From assembly GCA_964442605.1 (NCBI GenBank), contig CAYTZR010000039.1:1-17052 (forward strand): DNA of 17,052 nt, in the 5' to 3' direction. The first letter of the stretch is position 1. Each line of letters opens with the position of its first letter. The notes beneath the pieces were generated by a model, which was not told the DNA's origin, searched no databases, and worked only from the letters and a program-made list of their open reading frames with translations. This stretch comes from Monoglobus sp964442605. Lineage in GTDB: Bacteria > Bacillota > Clostridia > Monoglobales > Monoglobaceae. Both the position numbers and the translations under genes were made by a program. Below are positions 1 to 4,755 of the stretch, piece after piece.

Positions 1-1
1 A

Positions 2-106
2 GCATATGATTATGAGTTTACGGCAGAAGCCGGAACAGACTATTATGTATATGTATCTGGATCAAAGGCTGTATTCGGAACGATAACGTTCACACCGGCT
101 GAATAA
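2..106 (+). CDS. C-terminal end of a secreted-type beta-sandwich protein (partial)
   Basis: The window opens inside a gene. In the frame starting at base 2 there are 34 sense codons and a TAA at 104-106. The tail contains YEFTAEAGTDYYVYVSG followed by an FGTITFTPAE end. The alternating aromatic and small residues, with a Tyr-Tyr-Val-Tyr-Val strand and a final Thr-rich strand, resemble the last two strands of a small extracellular beta-sandwich such as the bacterial pre-peptidase C-terminal (PPC) fold. That assignment is inference from pattern only. A strong terminator follows 14 bases after the stop codon, which supports this being the real gene end. The N-terminal part and the function lie outside the window. 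Confidence 0.72.
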   Translation, partial: AYDYEFTAEAGTDYYVYVSGSKAVFGTITFTPAE

Positions 107-118
107 TCAAACAAGCAC

Positions 119-152
119 AAAAAAAGAGATCGCCTCGGCGGTCTCTTTTTTG
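119..152 (+). terminator. Rho-independent terminator of the partial upstream gene
   Basis: Arms AAGAGATCGCC and GGCGGTCTCTT pair over 11 positions with one G-U wobble and a two-base TC loop. The stem extends through A:T pairs and ends in a run of six T. It sits directly downstream of the TAA at 104-106. Confidence 0.9.
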
Positions 153-180
153 CATACCGGCGCTCAGCTCCGGCACGCAC

Positions 181-214
181 CTGCTCCGCCGCGCGCCCTG
201 CTCCGCCGCGCGCC
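181..214. repeat. 17-bp GC-rich tandem duplication
   Basis: The unit CTGCTCCGCCGCGCGCC occurs twice head-to-tail (181-197 and 198-214). It is far richer in GC than the surrounding DNA and lies between the upstream terminator and repeat module A. No gene or known function is visible. Confidence 0.85.
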
Positions 215-315
215 GCAAAGCTTTTGCTTAGCGCTCGCCAGACCCGAGCGCGACGCAAAACTTTGCAAAATCGTTAAAGTTACAAAAATTTTACAAATAA
301 AAAGCCGTCAAACTG

Positions 316-344
316 TTGACAACTTTAAAAAAATATAGTACAAT
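316..344 (+). promoter_or_regulatory. Sigma-A promoter for the antisense RNA of module A
   Basis: TTGACA at 316-321, a 17-bp spacer, then TACAAT at 339-344. The start of transcription is expected near 351. It points towards the 3' end of the minus-strand peptide gene. Confidence 0.8.
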
Positions 345-350
345 ATAAAC

Positions 351-512
351 AGAAAAGGCAAGACCTCAAACGGTTATGCCATAAAAAGATTACTTTGAGT
401 AACCGTCTTGGCAGAGGCGGTTACTGGGCTTTAATAGCAAAAATTATCATAAATATCAAAATTATGATAACTTCTACAATTACTTTGAGTATAGCTCGAA
501 GTAATTTTTTTG
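351..512 (+). ncRNA. Predicted antisense (antitoxin) RNA, module A
   Basis: Transcription from the consensus promoter at 316-344 would begin near 351. The transcript carries a GGCA...TGCC hairpin (357-380), runs antisense through the full peptide gene (421-516), and reaches a textbook intrinsic terminator. That terminator has arms AATTACTTTGAG (478-489) and CTCGAAGTAATT (495-506), a five-base loop, and T-rich sequence to 511. The RNA would be about 160 nt and has no convincing reading frame. A role as type I antitoxin is inferred from overlap with the hydrophobic peptide gene. The ends are predictions, not measurements. Confidence 0.55.
399..424 (-). terminator. 3' stem-loop of the module A peptide mRNA
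   Basis: GTAACCG (399-405) pairs with CGGTTAC (418-424). The peptide's TAA stop codon (421-423, minus strand) is inside the stem. On the minus strand the hairpin is followed, after some ten bases, by a TCTTTTTAT tract. The same arrangement, with unrelated sequence, occurs in module B. Confidence 0.5.
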
Positions 513-516
513 CCAT
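421..516 (-). CDS. Small hydrophobic peptide, candidate type I toxin (module A)
   Basis: This is a 31-codon frame that begins MAKKLLRAILKVIVEVIII and ends MIIFAIKAQ. It has a basic N-terminus, one continuous hydrophobic segment long enough to span a membrane, and a polar Lys-x-Gln end, the usual look of a type I toxin peptide. The best evidence for translation is comparison with module B. The DNA is largely unalignable, yet the pattern Met-[Ala/Val]-Lys-Lys-Leu-Leu ... Lys-[Ala/Val]-Gln-stop is kept, with synonymous changes (TTA/CTG for Leu, CAG/CAA for Gln) and a TAA/TAG stop swap. A predicted antisense RNA covers the whole gene. The weak point is that no Shine-Dalgarno sequence precedes the ATG at 516. 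A second frame starting at the ATG at 541 (MKIRHFATYG...) overlaps out of phase and may be a leader. Membrane toxicity is inferred. Confidence 0.5.
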   Translation of the reverse strand: MAKKLLRAILKVIVEVIIILIFMIIFAIKAQ

Positions 517-683
517 ATGTAGCAAAATGTCTAATTTTCATAAACGCGTCACGTCTCGTCCTATTTGCTTCGCATTTTCTTTCAGAAAACGCTGCGCTTT
601 TACGGACGGACGTTCCTTTTCACAAAAAATCAGTGATTTTTTGTGAGAGGAGGAGCAGCGGCGCGGGCGATTGATTTTTGGTT

Positions 684-799
684 ACAAAAATCGGAGCAAG
701 CAAAGCTAGCTCCGACGAAACCGCCGGTGAAACCACCGTTAAGAGTGTTCTTGCCTTTTTCCGCACAGATATAAATCTGTGTAACGGATTTTTCCGCTG
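684..799 (-). ncRNA. Structured, self-terminated small RNA or toxin-leader attenuator, module A
   Basis: The minus-strand promoter at 806-834 would start an RNA near 799. Its sequence folds into successive hairpins: CGGA/TCCG, CACAGAT/ATCTGTG with a TTAT loop, and GGTG/CACC with a GTTT loop. It ends in a strong hairpin, CGGAGCTAGC/GCTTGCTCCG with one mismatch and a TTT loop, followed by ATTTTTG. The product would be about 115 nt. Read-through would continue into the hydrophobic peptide gene 170 bases beyond, so this could be a free small RNA or a terminated leader. Module B carries an essentially identical copy. Confidence 0.5.
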
Positions 800-805
800 T
801 ATGAC

Positions 806-834
806 ATTTTATCACATATTTTTTGCTATTTCAA
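806..834 (-). promoter_or_regulatory. Sigma-A promoter, minus strand, module A
   Basis: On the minus strand TTGAAA (834-829), a 17-bp spacer and TAAAAT (811-806). It is the only strong promoter upstream of the peptide gene on that strand and drives the structured RNA at 799-684. Confidence 0.75.
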
Positions 835-1240
835 TAGTTTTTTTTGATTTTTATATGTCTTCTCCATTTCTATTTCTTTAAAAAATTTTGCCCCGCCCGG
901 GTCCGGCGAGCGGGAGTGACCACACCTGTCAAGGTGTGTGCCTTATAAAGTAGTCCATTTTATCAGATAAACGATGTCACAAACCAGAAATATTTTTTGC
1001 CCGCCCGGGTTCGGCGGGCGGAACTGGGTCTGGCACGGAAAAGTAGTCCTTTAGAAAAAAGTAAGCGGGATTAGGATTTATTAAGTGCTTTTATTTATTC
1101 CAAATTCCAATTAATTTAAGCGTATCCGCTTAGTCCGCTCAAGCCTAGCCCGGTTGCGCTCGCCAGACCCGAGCGCGACGCAAAACTTTGCAAAATCGTT
1201 AAAGTTACAAAAATTTTACAAATAAAAAGCCGTCAAACTG

Positions 1241-1269
1241 TTGACAACTTTAAAAAAATATAGTACAAT
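1241..1269 (+). promoter_or_regulatory. Sigma-A promoter for the antisense RNA of module B
   Basis: TTGACA at 1241-1246, a 17-bp spacer, TACAAT at 1264-1269; expected start near 1276. Identical in arrangement to the module A promoter. Confidence 0.8.
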
Positions 1270-1275
1270 GTAAAC

Positions 1276-1418
1276 AGAAGAGGCAAGACCTCAAACGGTT
1301 ATGCCCTATGATTTACGACTTTTACAATAGCCGCCGGGCGAGGGCGGCTATTGTACTTTCAAGGTAAAAGCTATCATTAGTATGATAACTACCGAAGCCG
1401 CAACAAGCAGCTTTTTTA
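1276..1418 (+). ncRNA. Predicted antisense (antitoxin) RNA, module B
   Basis: This RNA would run from about 1276 through the complete antisense of the 24-residue peptide gene (1348-1422). It would stop at a terminator with arms AAGCCGC (1395-1401) and GCAGCTT (1407-1413), one mismatch, and a T run at 1412-1417. As in module A, the terminator lies inside the first codons of the peptide gene, so that its T run is the complement of the peptide's Lys codons. An earlier stop at the stronger hairpin 1325-1353 is possible but lacks a clear T tract on the plus strand. Confidence 0.5.
1325..1353 (-). terminator. 3' stem-loop of the module B peptide mRNA
   Basis: CAATAGCCGCC (1325-1335) pairs perfectly with GGCGGCTATTG (1343-1353) around a seven-base loop. 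The peptide's last Gln codon and TAG stop are in the stem. The tract after it on the minus strand (TAAAAGTCG) is not T-rich, so it may be a 3'-protecting hairpin rather than an efficient terminator. Confidence 0.5.
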
Positions 1419-1422
1419 CCAT
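1348..1422 (-). CDS. Small hydrophobic peptide, candidate type I toxin (module B)
   Basis: This is a 24-codon frame beginning MVKKLLVAASVVIILM and ending AFTLKVQ. It has two Lys after the start, one hydrophobic segment of about 17 residues and a Lys-Val-Gln end. It occupies the same place in its module as the 31-residue peptide of module A. The two share the N- and C-terminal residue pattern through synonymous codons although the central DNA is unrelated, which argues that both are translated. The ATG at 1422 lacks an obvious ribosome binding site. An overlapping frame from the ATG at 1444 is also open, as in module A. The peptide is short for a transmembrane toxin but within the range of known type I toxins. 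Function is inferred. Confidence 0.5.
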   Translation of the reverse strand: MVKKLLVAASVVIILMIAFTLKVQ

Positions 1423-1586
1423 ATGTACGATGCTTAATTTTCATAAACGCGTCACGTCTCGTCCTATTTGCTTCGCATTTTCTTTCAGAAAACGCTGCGC
1501 TTTTACGGACGGACGTTCCTTTTCACAAAAAATCAGTGATTTTTTGTGAGAGGAGGAGCAGCGGCGCGGGCGATTGATTTTTGGTT

Positions 1587-1702
1587 ACAAAAATCGGAGC
1601 AAGCAAAGCTAGCTCCGACGAAACCGCCGGTGAAACCACCGTTAAGAGTGTTCTTGCCTTTTTCCGCACAGATATAAATCTGTGTAACGGATTTTTCCGC
1701 TG
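1587..1702 (-). ncRNA. Structured, self-terminated small RNA or leader, module B
   Basis: This is the copy of the module A RNA, with the same hairpins and the same terminator (stem 1595-1617, T tract to about 1588). It is expected from the promoter at 1709-1737. The near-identity of this segment between modules contrasts with the complete divergence of the peptide cores. Confidence 0.5.
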
Positions 1703-1708
1703 TATGAC

Positions 1709-1737
1709 ATTTTATCACATATTTTTTGCTATTTCAA
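1709..1737 (-). promoter_or_regulatory. Sigma-A promoter, minus strand, module B
   Basis: On the minus strand TTGAAA (1737-1732), 17-bp spacer, TAAAAT (1714-1709). Confidence 0.75.
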
Positions 1738-2094
1738 TAGTTTTTTTGATTTTTATATGTTTTCTCCATTTCTATTTCTTTAAAAAATTTTTTGCCCCGC
1801 TCGGGTCTGGCGAGCGAAAGTGACCACACCTGTCAAGGTGTGTGGCTTATAAAGTAGTCCGTTTTATCGCATAAACGAGGTCACAAACCATTGACGTAGT
1901 GATGTATGCTGGGCTAGGCACGGAAAAAGTAGTCCTTTAAGAAAAACTAAATGGGATTGGAACAAATAAAAGTATAAGTCTATTCACTAATTATATCTTG
2001 CCCCTACAGGGCAGTCGCCTGCGCGCCTCACGTGTTCACTGCGTTCTTTTAAGGAAGCTCTTGGTCAAAATTGCAAAGCAATTTTGAAAGGTAG

Positions 2095-2148
2095 CTTTGA
2101 ATCCGCAAGCAGAGCTTGCTTATAGCTACCGAAGCTTGCAATGCCGCT
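2095..2148. repeat. Left copy of a 54-bp inverted repeat pairing with 16999-17052
   Basis: Its reverse complement matches the last 54 bases of the window with a single mismatch. It contains the hairpin GCAAGC-AGA-GCTTGC and a GAAGCTTGC block. The match reaches the window edge, so the repeat may be longer. Confidence 0.9.
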
Positions 2149-2170
2149 TAAGAAGCGGCAGAAAAGGGGC

Positions 2171-2189
2171 AAAAGCAGAGCGCTTCTGC
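2171..2189 (-). terminator. Weak terminator downstream of the membrane-protein gene
   Basis: On the minus strand GCAGA-AGCGC-TCTGC is followed directly by TTTT. It lies ten bases beyond the stop codon at 2199. The stem is only five pairs. Confidence 0.4.
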
Positions 2190-2198
2190 ACCCAAATG

Positions 2199-2642
2199 TC
2201 ACTTCGTGACCTCAAGGCTGTCAATCAGCTTTTTTACCCTCACGGAGTTTACCGCGCTTATTATAAACGAAACAAGCAACCCGAGCGCCGCCGCAATCGC
2301 GGAAGCCGCAAATAAAATCAATTGCCGCTCACTTATCGCCGAGTTCGGAAAATAACCGTAAAAAAATCTGTAAATATGACCAAGCAGATTATAACAACGC
2401 GCGGCGTAAACCGATACGCACATGGCGGCTGCAAAAAATATCGCGGAAACTAAAAACTTTGATATTCGCTCCTTGTGCAGGCAGCATATAATTATAACGA
2501 CAAAGCCGATAGGAAGTACAAATTCACAAATCAGGCTTGTAACCCCGCCGCTTAAATTAAAGTATGTAAGCATCAATATAAAGCATAAATACACGGCGGT
2601 AAAAATACCGCACAAAACCCCTCTTAAAGCCGCCTTAAACAT
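2199..2642 (-). CDS. Small four-helix membrane protein, function unknown
   Basis: This 147-residue protein has four hydrophobic segments at about residues 7-28, 37-54, 60-80 and 107-131, and a short basic then acidic C-terminal tail. I do not recognise the family and see no catalytic or binding motif. The start at 2642 has a good ribosome binding site (GGGAGAG, seven bases before ATG). The stop codon lies inside a GTCAC-TTC-GTGAC hairpin of the repeat cluster, so the native C-terminus may have been altered by repeat insertion. It follows the LCP gene on the same strand, but a terminator (2674-2702) separates them. It is therefore either expressed by read-through or from a promoter I cannot identify. 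Confidence 0.7.
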   Translation of the reverse strand: MFKAALRGVLCGIFTAVYLCFILMLTYFNLSGGVTSLICEFVLPIGFVVIIICCLHKERISKFLVSAIFFAAAMCVSVYAARCYNLLGHIYRFFYGYFPNSAISERQLILFAASAIAAALGLLVSFIISAVNSVRVKKLIDSLEVTK

Positions 2643-2671
2643 TATATCTCTCCCGTTTAATTAAAAAAATA

Positions 2672-2702
2672 TTACAAAAAAACAGGGGCGGTTTTACGCC
2701 CC
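2672..2702 (-). terminator. Terminator of the LCP gene
   Basis: On the minus strand GGGGCG (2702-2697), loop TAAAAC, CGCCCC (2690-2685), then TGTTTTTTTG. It lies 12 bases past the LCP stop codon. Confidence 0.85.
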
Positions 2703-2714
2703 CAAAAATCCGAT

Positions 2715-3845
2715 TTATTCAGCGTCCTCGCTCTCCTGCTCCGCGAGATACGCCTCCCACTCCTCTCGAGACTGCGGTCTGAAAACATTTGATATAAGCT
2801 CCGCCGTCGCTTCTCGATCCTGTACATAATACCATAAATCATTGGTATACTCCGACTCACCCGGAAGCTGGTAGGCGTTAATGTCTTCAACGCTGATTTT
2901 CGAAAGAGCGTTTAGATTTTTCAAAACATCCGCAAATGTCAAATTCGTCTTGACGTTATCCTTAAACACATCGTAGATGTCACCTATTTTCGAAAGGTAG
3001 TAGGCGTTCAGCTTTTGATTTATAAGCTCCTTAATAAACTCCTGCTGCCAGTGTATTCTGCCCTCATCGCCCATCACATATTCGCCCGGCGCGGAGCCGT
3101 CGTTATTATGGCGATAACGCACGAAATCGTGAGCGAGCTGCCCGTCAAGGTGCTGCTCCCCCGCCGTCAGGTGTATGTGCAAATCCTGAACCGGATCGTC
3201 ATAATCCATATCGTAGGGTACGTCAAAGTCCACGCCGTCAACAGCATCGATAAGCTCTATAAAAGCGTTAAAGTTCACGGTCACAAAATAGTGAATAGGC
3301 AGACCCGTCAGGCTCTTGATCATATTTATGAGAGCGTCCTCGCTTCCGTTCGCGATGCCGGCTTCTTCCTCATCTCCGTCGCCTTCATCGTCGCCGTTAT
3401 CTCTGTCTTCTCTATCACCCGAAGTGTCATCCGTATCTTCTCTATCATCCGCATCATTTCTATCATCCGATGTATTGTCCGCATCATCGCTATCATCGGA
3501 TTTTGATAAAGCGCTGATTGCCATAGCCGCGTTTATCTTCTGGGTGGTACCGTTTATGGTGACCATAGTGTCACGCGGTATGGAAAGAATGTTTACTCTG
3601 TTTGAGTACCCGTCAAGAGACGCGAGCATTATGGTATCGCTGCGGTTTTCGCCCTCGTCAACGCCGATAATCAAAACATTTACCATGCCCACGTTGCTGT
3701 CAACAGTGTCAAGCGACTCATAATCTGCAAGGCTGCCGAACGAAAAGCTGTCCAGCTTCTGAGACGCAAGAACTCCGCCGTAGGTGGAAATAACCACAGT
3801 GATTATCGCGATAATTACCGCGCATATTCTGTATCTGTTTGTCAT
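2715..3845 (-). CDS. LytR-CpsA-Psr (LCP) family cell-envelope ligase with an Asp-rich insert
   Basis: LCP proteins are membrane-anchored enzymes that transfer undecaprenyl-phosphate-linked glycopolymers (wall teichoic acid, capsule) to peptidoglycan outside the cell. The 376-residue product has a short N-terminal tail, one membrane helix (about 7-25) and an outside LCP domain. Family motifs are VLIIGVDEGENRSDTIML (57-74, with Arg68 and Asp70), SIPRDTMV (88-95), Lys103 with INAA, FVRYRH (241-246) and DEGRIHWQQ (260-268). Between INAA and GSEDALINMIKSLTGLP, where most relatives have a short loop, sits an insert of roughly 50 residues (114-163) made largely of Asp, Ser, Arg, Glu and Gly. The ATG at 3845 was chosen because GGAG precedes it by eight bases and the membrane helix follows at once; upstream in-frame codons lack such a site. 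A strong promoter at 3919-3946 serves it. Confidence 0.92.
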   Translation of the reverse strand: MTNRYRICAVIIAIITVVISTYGGVLASQKLDSFSFGSLADYESLDTVDSNVGMVNVLIIGVDEGENRSDTIMLASLDGYSNRVNILSIPRDTMVTINGTTQKINAAMAISALSKSDDSDDADNTSDDRNDADDREDTDDTSGDREDRDNGDDEGDGDEEEAGIANGSEDALINMIKSLTGLPIHYFVTVNFNAFIELIDAVDGVDFDVPYDMDYDDPVQDLHIHLTAGEQHLDGQLAHDFVRYRHNNDGSAPGEYVMGDEGRIHWQQEFIKELINQKLNAYYLSKIGDIYDVFKDNVKTNLTFADVLKNLNALSKISVEDINAYQLPGESEYTNDLWYYVQDREATAELISNVFRPQSREEWEAYLAEQESEDAE

Positions 3846-3898
3846 ATTTGTTTCTCCGACTTCTATATAATAAATAATAATCCGTGAATACACTAATT

Positions 3899-3917
3899 CG
3901 ACATAATCCGACATAAC
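3899..3917. repeat. Direct repeat CGACATAA x2 at 11-bp spacing
   Basis: CGACATAA occurs at 3899-3906 and 3910-3917, one helical turn apart. It lies between the -10 box and the start codon of the LCP gene. It could be a tandem regulator site or a simple duplication. Confidence 0.6.
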
Positions 3918-3918
3918 T

Positions 3919-3946
3919 ATTATACCATATACGGTATAATTGTCAA
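3919..3946 (-). promoter_or_regulatory. LCP promoter with an inverted repeat over the spacer and -10
   Basis: On the minus strand TTGACA (3946-3941), a 16-bp spacer, and TATAAT (3924-3919) preceded by an extended TGG. The arms ATTATACC (3919-3926) and GGTATAAT (3933-3940) form an inverted repeat covering the spacer and -10 box, the layout expected of a repressor operator. No cognate regulator is identified. Confidence 0.75.
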
Positions 3947-3997
3947 TAAACACAACCGATTTTTAATGAAATATTCATAAATTGTCCAATACTTTTT

Positions 3998-4681
3998 TCA
4001 ATAATTGCATAATACAATTCTGAACAGGCCGCCGAAATATCCTGCCAGTACCGAAACGCTGCCCTTTGTGTATATTGTGTATTCCACCGCGTCGACTGAC
4101 GTAAAGCCCGCGTCCGTCATTATTTTTTTATACTCCTCCGCGTCCTCGGGCGGTACGTTTTCATAGCTGTACACGGTTCCGTCCTCAAGCACGGAGACGG
4201 GGGCTATGTTCATCAGCGTCCCGAAATTCGGTACTCCCGAATAACCGCTGTATGTAGCCTCGCCGCCGCGTGTTATATAAACGCGGCTTTCGCCGTCGTT
4301 CCATTCGACAGTACAGCCGAGAGCCTCAGAGACCGCTCGCAGAGGGACGAAGGTTGTATCGTCAATAAGCGTCGGCACAGCGTCCAGCGGAACGGCGGAA
4401 CCGTTTACGTACATGGTATCAAGACCGATTGTCAGCGCCGCGACTGAGCCGCCCGCGCTTGCCGTGACACTCTGCTCGGCGTCGTCCCATTCCACAACCG
4501 CGCCCAGCTCCTCAAATATCCTCCGCATGGGAACCATTGTACGGTCGTTTTCGATATAGGGGGCGGCGGCAAACTCAATAAGCTGTCCGTCAACGCAGAC
4601 GGAAATTTCTTCGCCGTATACGGCGGTACAGAGCGCAAGGCTCAGAATTAACGCGGTGATGGTAATTGCTTTAAGCTTCAT
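3998..4681 (-). CDS. Secreted protein with copper-amine-oxidase N-terminal-like domain
   Basis: This 227-residue protein opens with a signal peptide (Lys at 2 and 4, hydrophobic 5-20, cleavage likely near VYGEE at about 23). Residues 26-137 are a copper-amine-oxidase N-like domain, the non-catalytic module common on Clostridia surface proteins. It shows the diagnostic duplicated unit TMVPMRRIFEELGAVVEWDD (48-67) and TFVPLRAVSEALGCTVEWND (110-129). Residues 140-227 are a C-terminal region I do not recognise, rich in Tyr and acidic residues. There is no oxidase catalytic domain, so an enzyme role is not implied; wall or polymer binding is a guess. The ATG at 4681 follows GGAG by six bases, and the gene lies 74 bases downstream of nadE on the same strand. 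A TTG four codons upstream is possible but overlaps the ribosome binding site. Confidence 0.85.
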   Translation of the reverse strand: MKLKAITITALILSLALCTAVYGEEISVCVDGQLIEFAAAPYIENDRTMVPMRRIFEELGAVVEWDDAEQSVTASAGGSVAALTIGLDTMYVNGSAVPLDAVPTLIDDTTFVPLRAVSEALGCTVEWNDGESRVYITRGGEATYSGYSGVPNFGTLMNIAPVSVLEDGTVYSYENVPPEDAEEYKKIMTDAGFTSVDAVEYTIYTKGSVSVLAGYFGGLFRIVLCNY

Positions 4682-4724
4682 AATAATCTCCAAATAATTT
4701 CCAAATAATCTCTAAATAATCTTC
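4681..4724 (-). repeat. Four 11-bp tandem repeats carrying the ribosome binding site
   Basis: The plus-strand unit (A/T)AATAATYTYY repeats at 4681-4691, 4692-4702, 4703-4713 and 4714-4724. Read on the minus strand each unit is a purine-rich GGAG-like motif plus ATTATT. The last copy supplies the GGAG used by the copper-amine-oxidase-N gene, and its final bases overlap the start codon. Confidence 0.8.
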
Positions 4725-4755
4725 AAACTGAATTTTTTGAATAATTTTATTATCT

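Larger units (their letters stand above)
231..986. repeat. Repeat module A: conserved arms around a unique core
   Basis: The left arm (231-380) matches 1156-1305 over 150 bases with only a few substitutions. The right arm (532-986) matches 1435-1890 almost exactly. The cores between them (381-531 and 1306-1434) do not align. The left arm begins with the hairpin GCGCTCG/CGAGCGC (231-251) and holds a plus-strand promoter. The right arm holds the palindrome at 621-645 (CACAAAAAATCA, G, TGATTTTTTGTG), an intrinsic terminator, a minus-strand promoter and a hairpin CACACCT/AGGTGTG at 921-938. No transposase or integrase frame is present. Longer frames inside the arms are hairpin-rich, lack ribosome binding sites, and are not called as genes. 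Confidence 0.9.
1156..1890. repeat. Repeat module B: second copy with a different core
   Basis: This is the second module, in the same orientation as module A and separated from it by 169 bp (987-1155). The separating DNA has a CCGCCCG/CGGGCGG hairpin at about 1001-1021 and a TAAGCG/CGCTTA hairpin near 1118-1133, and no gene. Arms 1156-1305 and 1435-1890 match module A; the core 1306-1434 does not. Beyond the right arm, both copies also share a GGCACGGAAAA(A)GTAGTCCTTT block (near 1034 and 1917). The original duplicated unit was therefore longer, and the modules have since gained or lost internal pieces. Confidence 0.9.
2010..2210. repeat. Cluster of short hairpins in gene-free DNA
   Basis: The DNA between module B and the membrane-protein gene holds a run of small perfect or near-perfect hairpins with two- to five-base loops. 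They include GCCC/GGGC at about 2001-2013, CAAAATTGC/GCAATTTTG near 2066-2086, GCAAGC/GCTTGC near 2105-2119, TGCCGCTT/AAGCGGCA at 2142-2160, GCAGA/TCTGC at 2175-2189 and GTCAC/GTGAC at 2198-2210. No ribosome binding site or credible gene is visible. The last hairpin overlaps the end of the adjacent membrane-protein gene. Confidence 0.75.

Noticed and set aside
630..815. A 61-codon minus-strand frame (and its copy at 1533-1718) with identical translation in both modules.
   Set aside because: It starts upstream of the predicted transcription start, has no ribosome binding site and runs through an intrinsic terminator and a perfect palindrome. Its identity simply reflects DNA duplication, with no synonymous bias.
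678..881. Plus-strand frames at 678-881, 1581-1823 and 395-646.
   Set aside because: They cross hairpins and promoters of the repeat arms, have no ribosome binding site, and their ends differ between copies through frameshift; 395-646 is antisense to the peptide gene.
231..1890. Insertion sequence, MITE pair or CRISPR array.
   Set aside because: No transposase frame, no terminal inverted repeats or target duplications at the module ends, and only two long copies rather than short repeats with uniform spacers.
2097..2315. A 72-codon plus-strand frame through the hairpin cluster.
   Set aside because: It is made of palindromic repeat DNA, overlaps the repeat and the membrane-protein gene antisense, and has no protein-like composition.
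3015..3723. Two plus-strand frames opposite the LCP gene, one very Ser-rich.
   Set aside because: They are shadows of the Asp-rich coding repeat (Asp GAT/GAC reads as Ser/Ile on the other strand); the LCP frame has all the family motifs.
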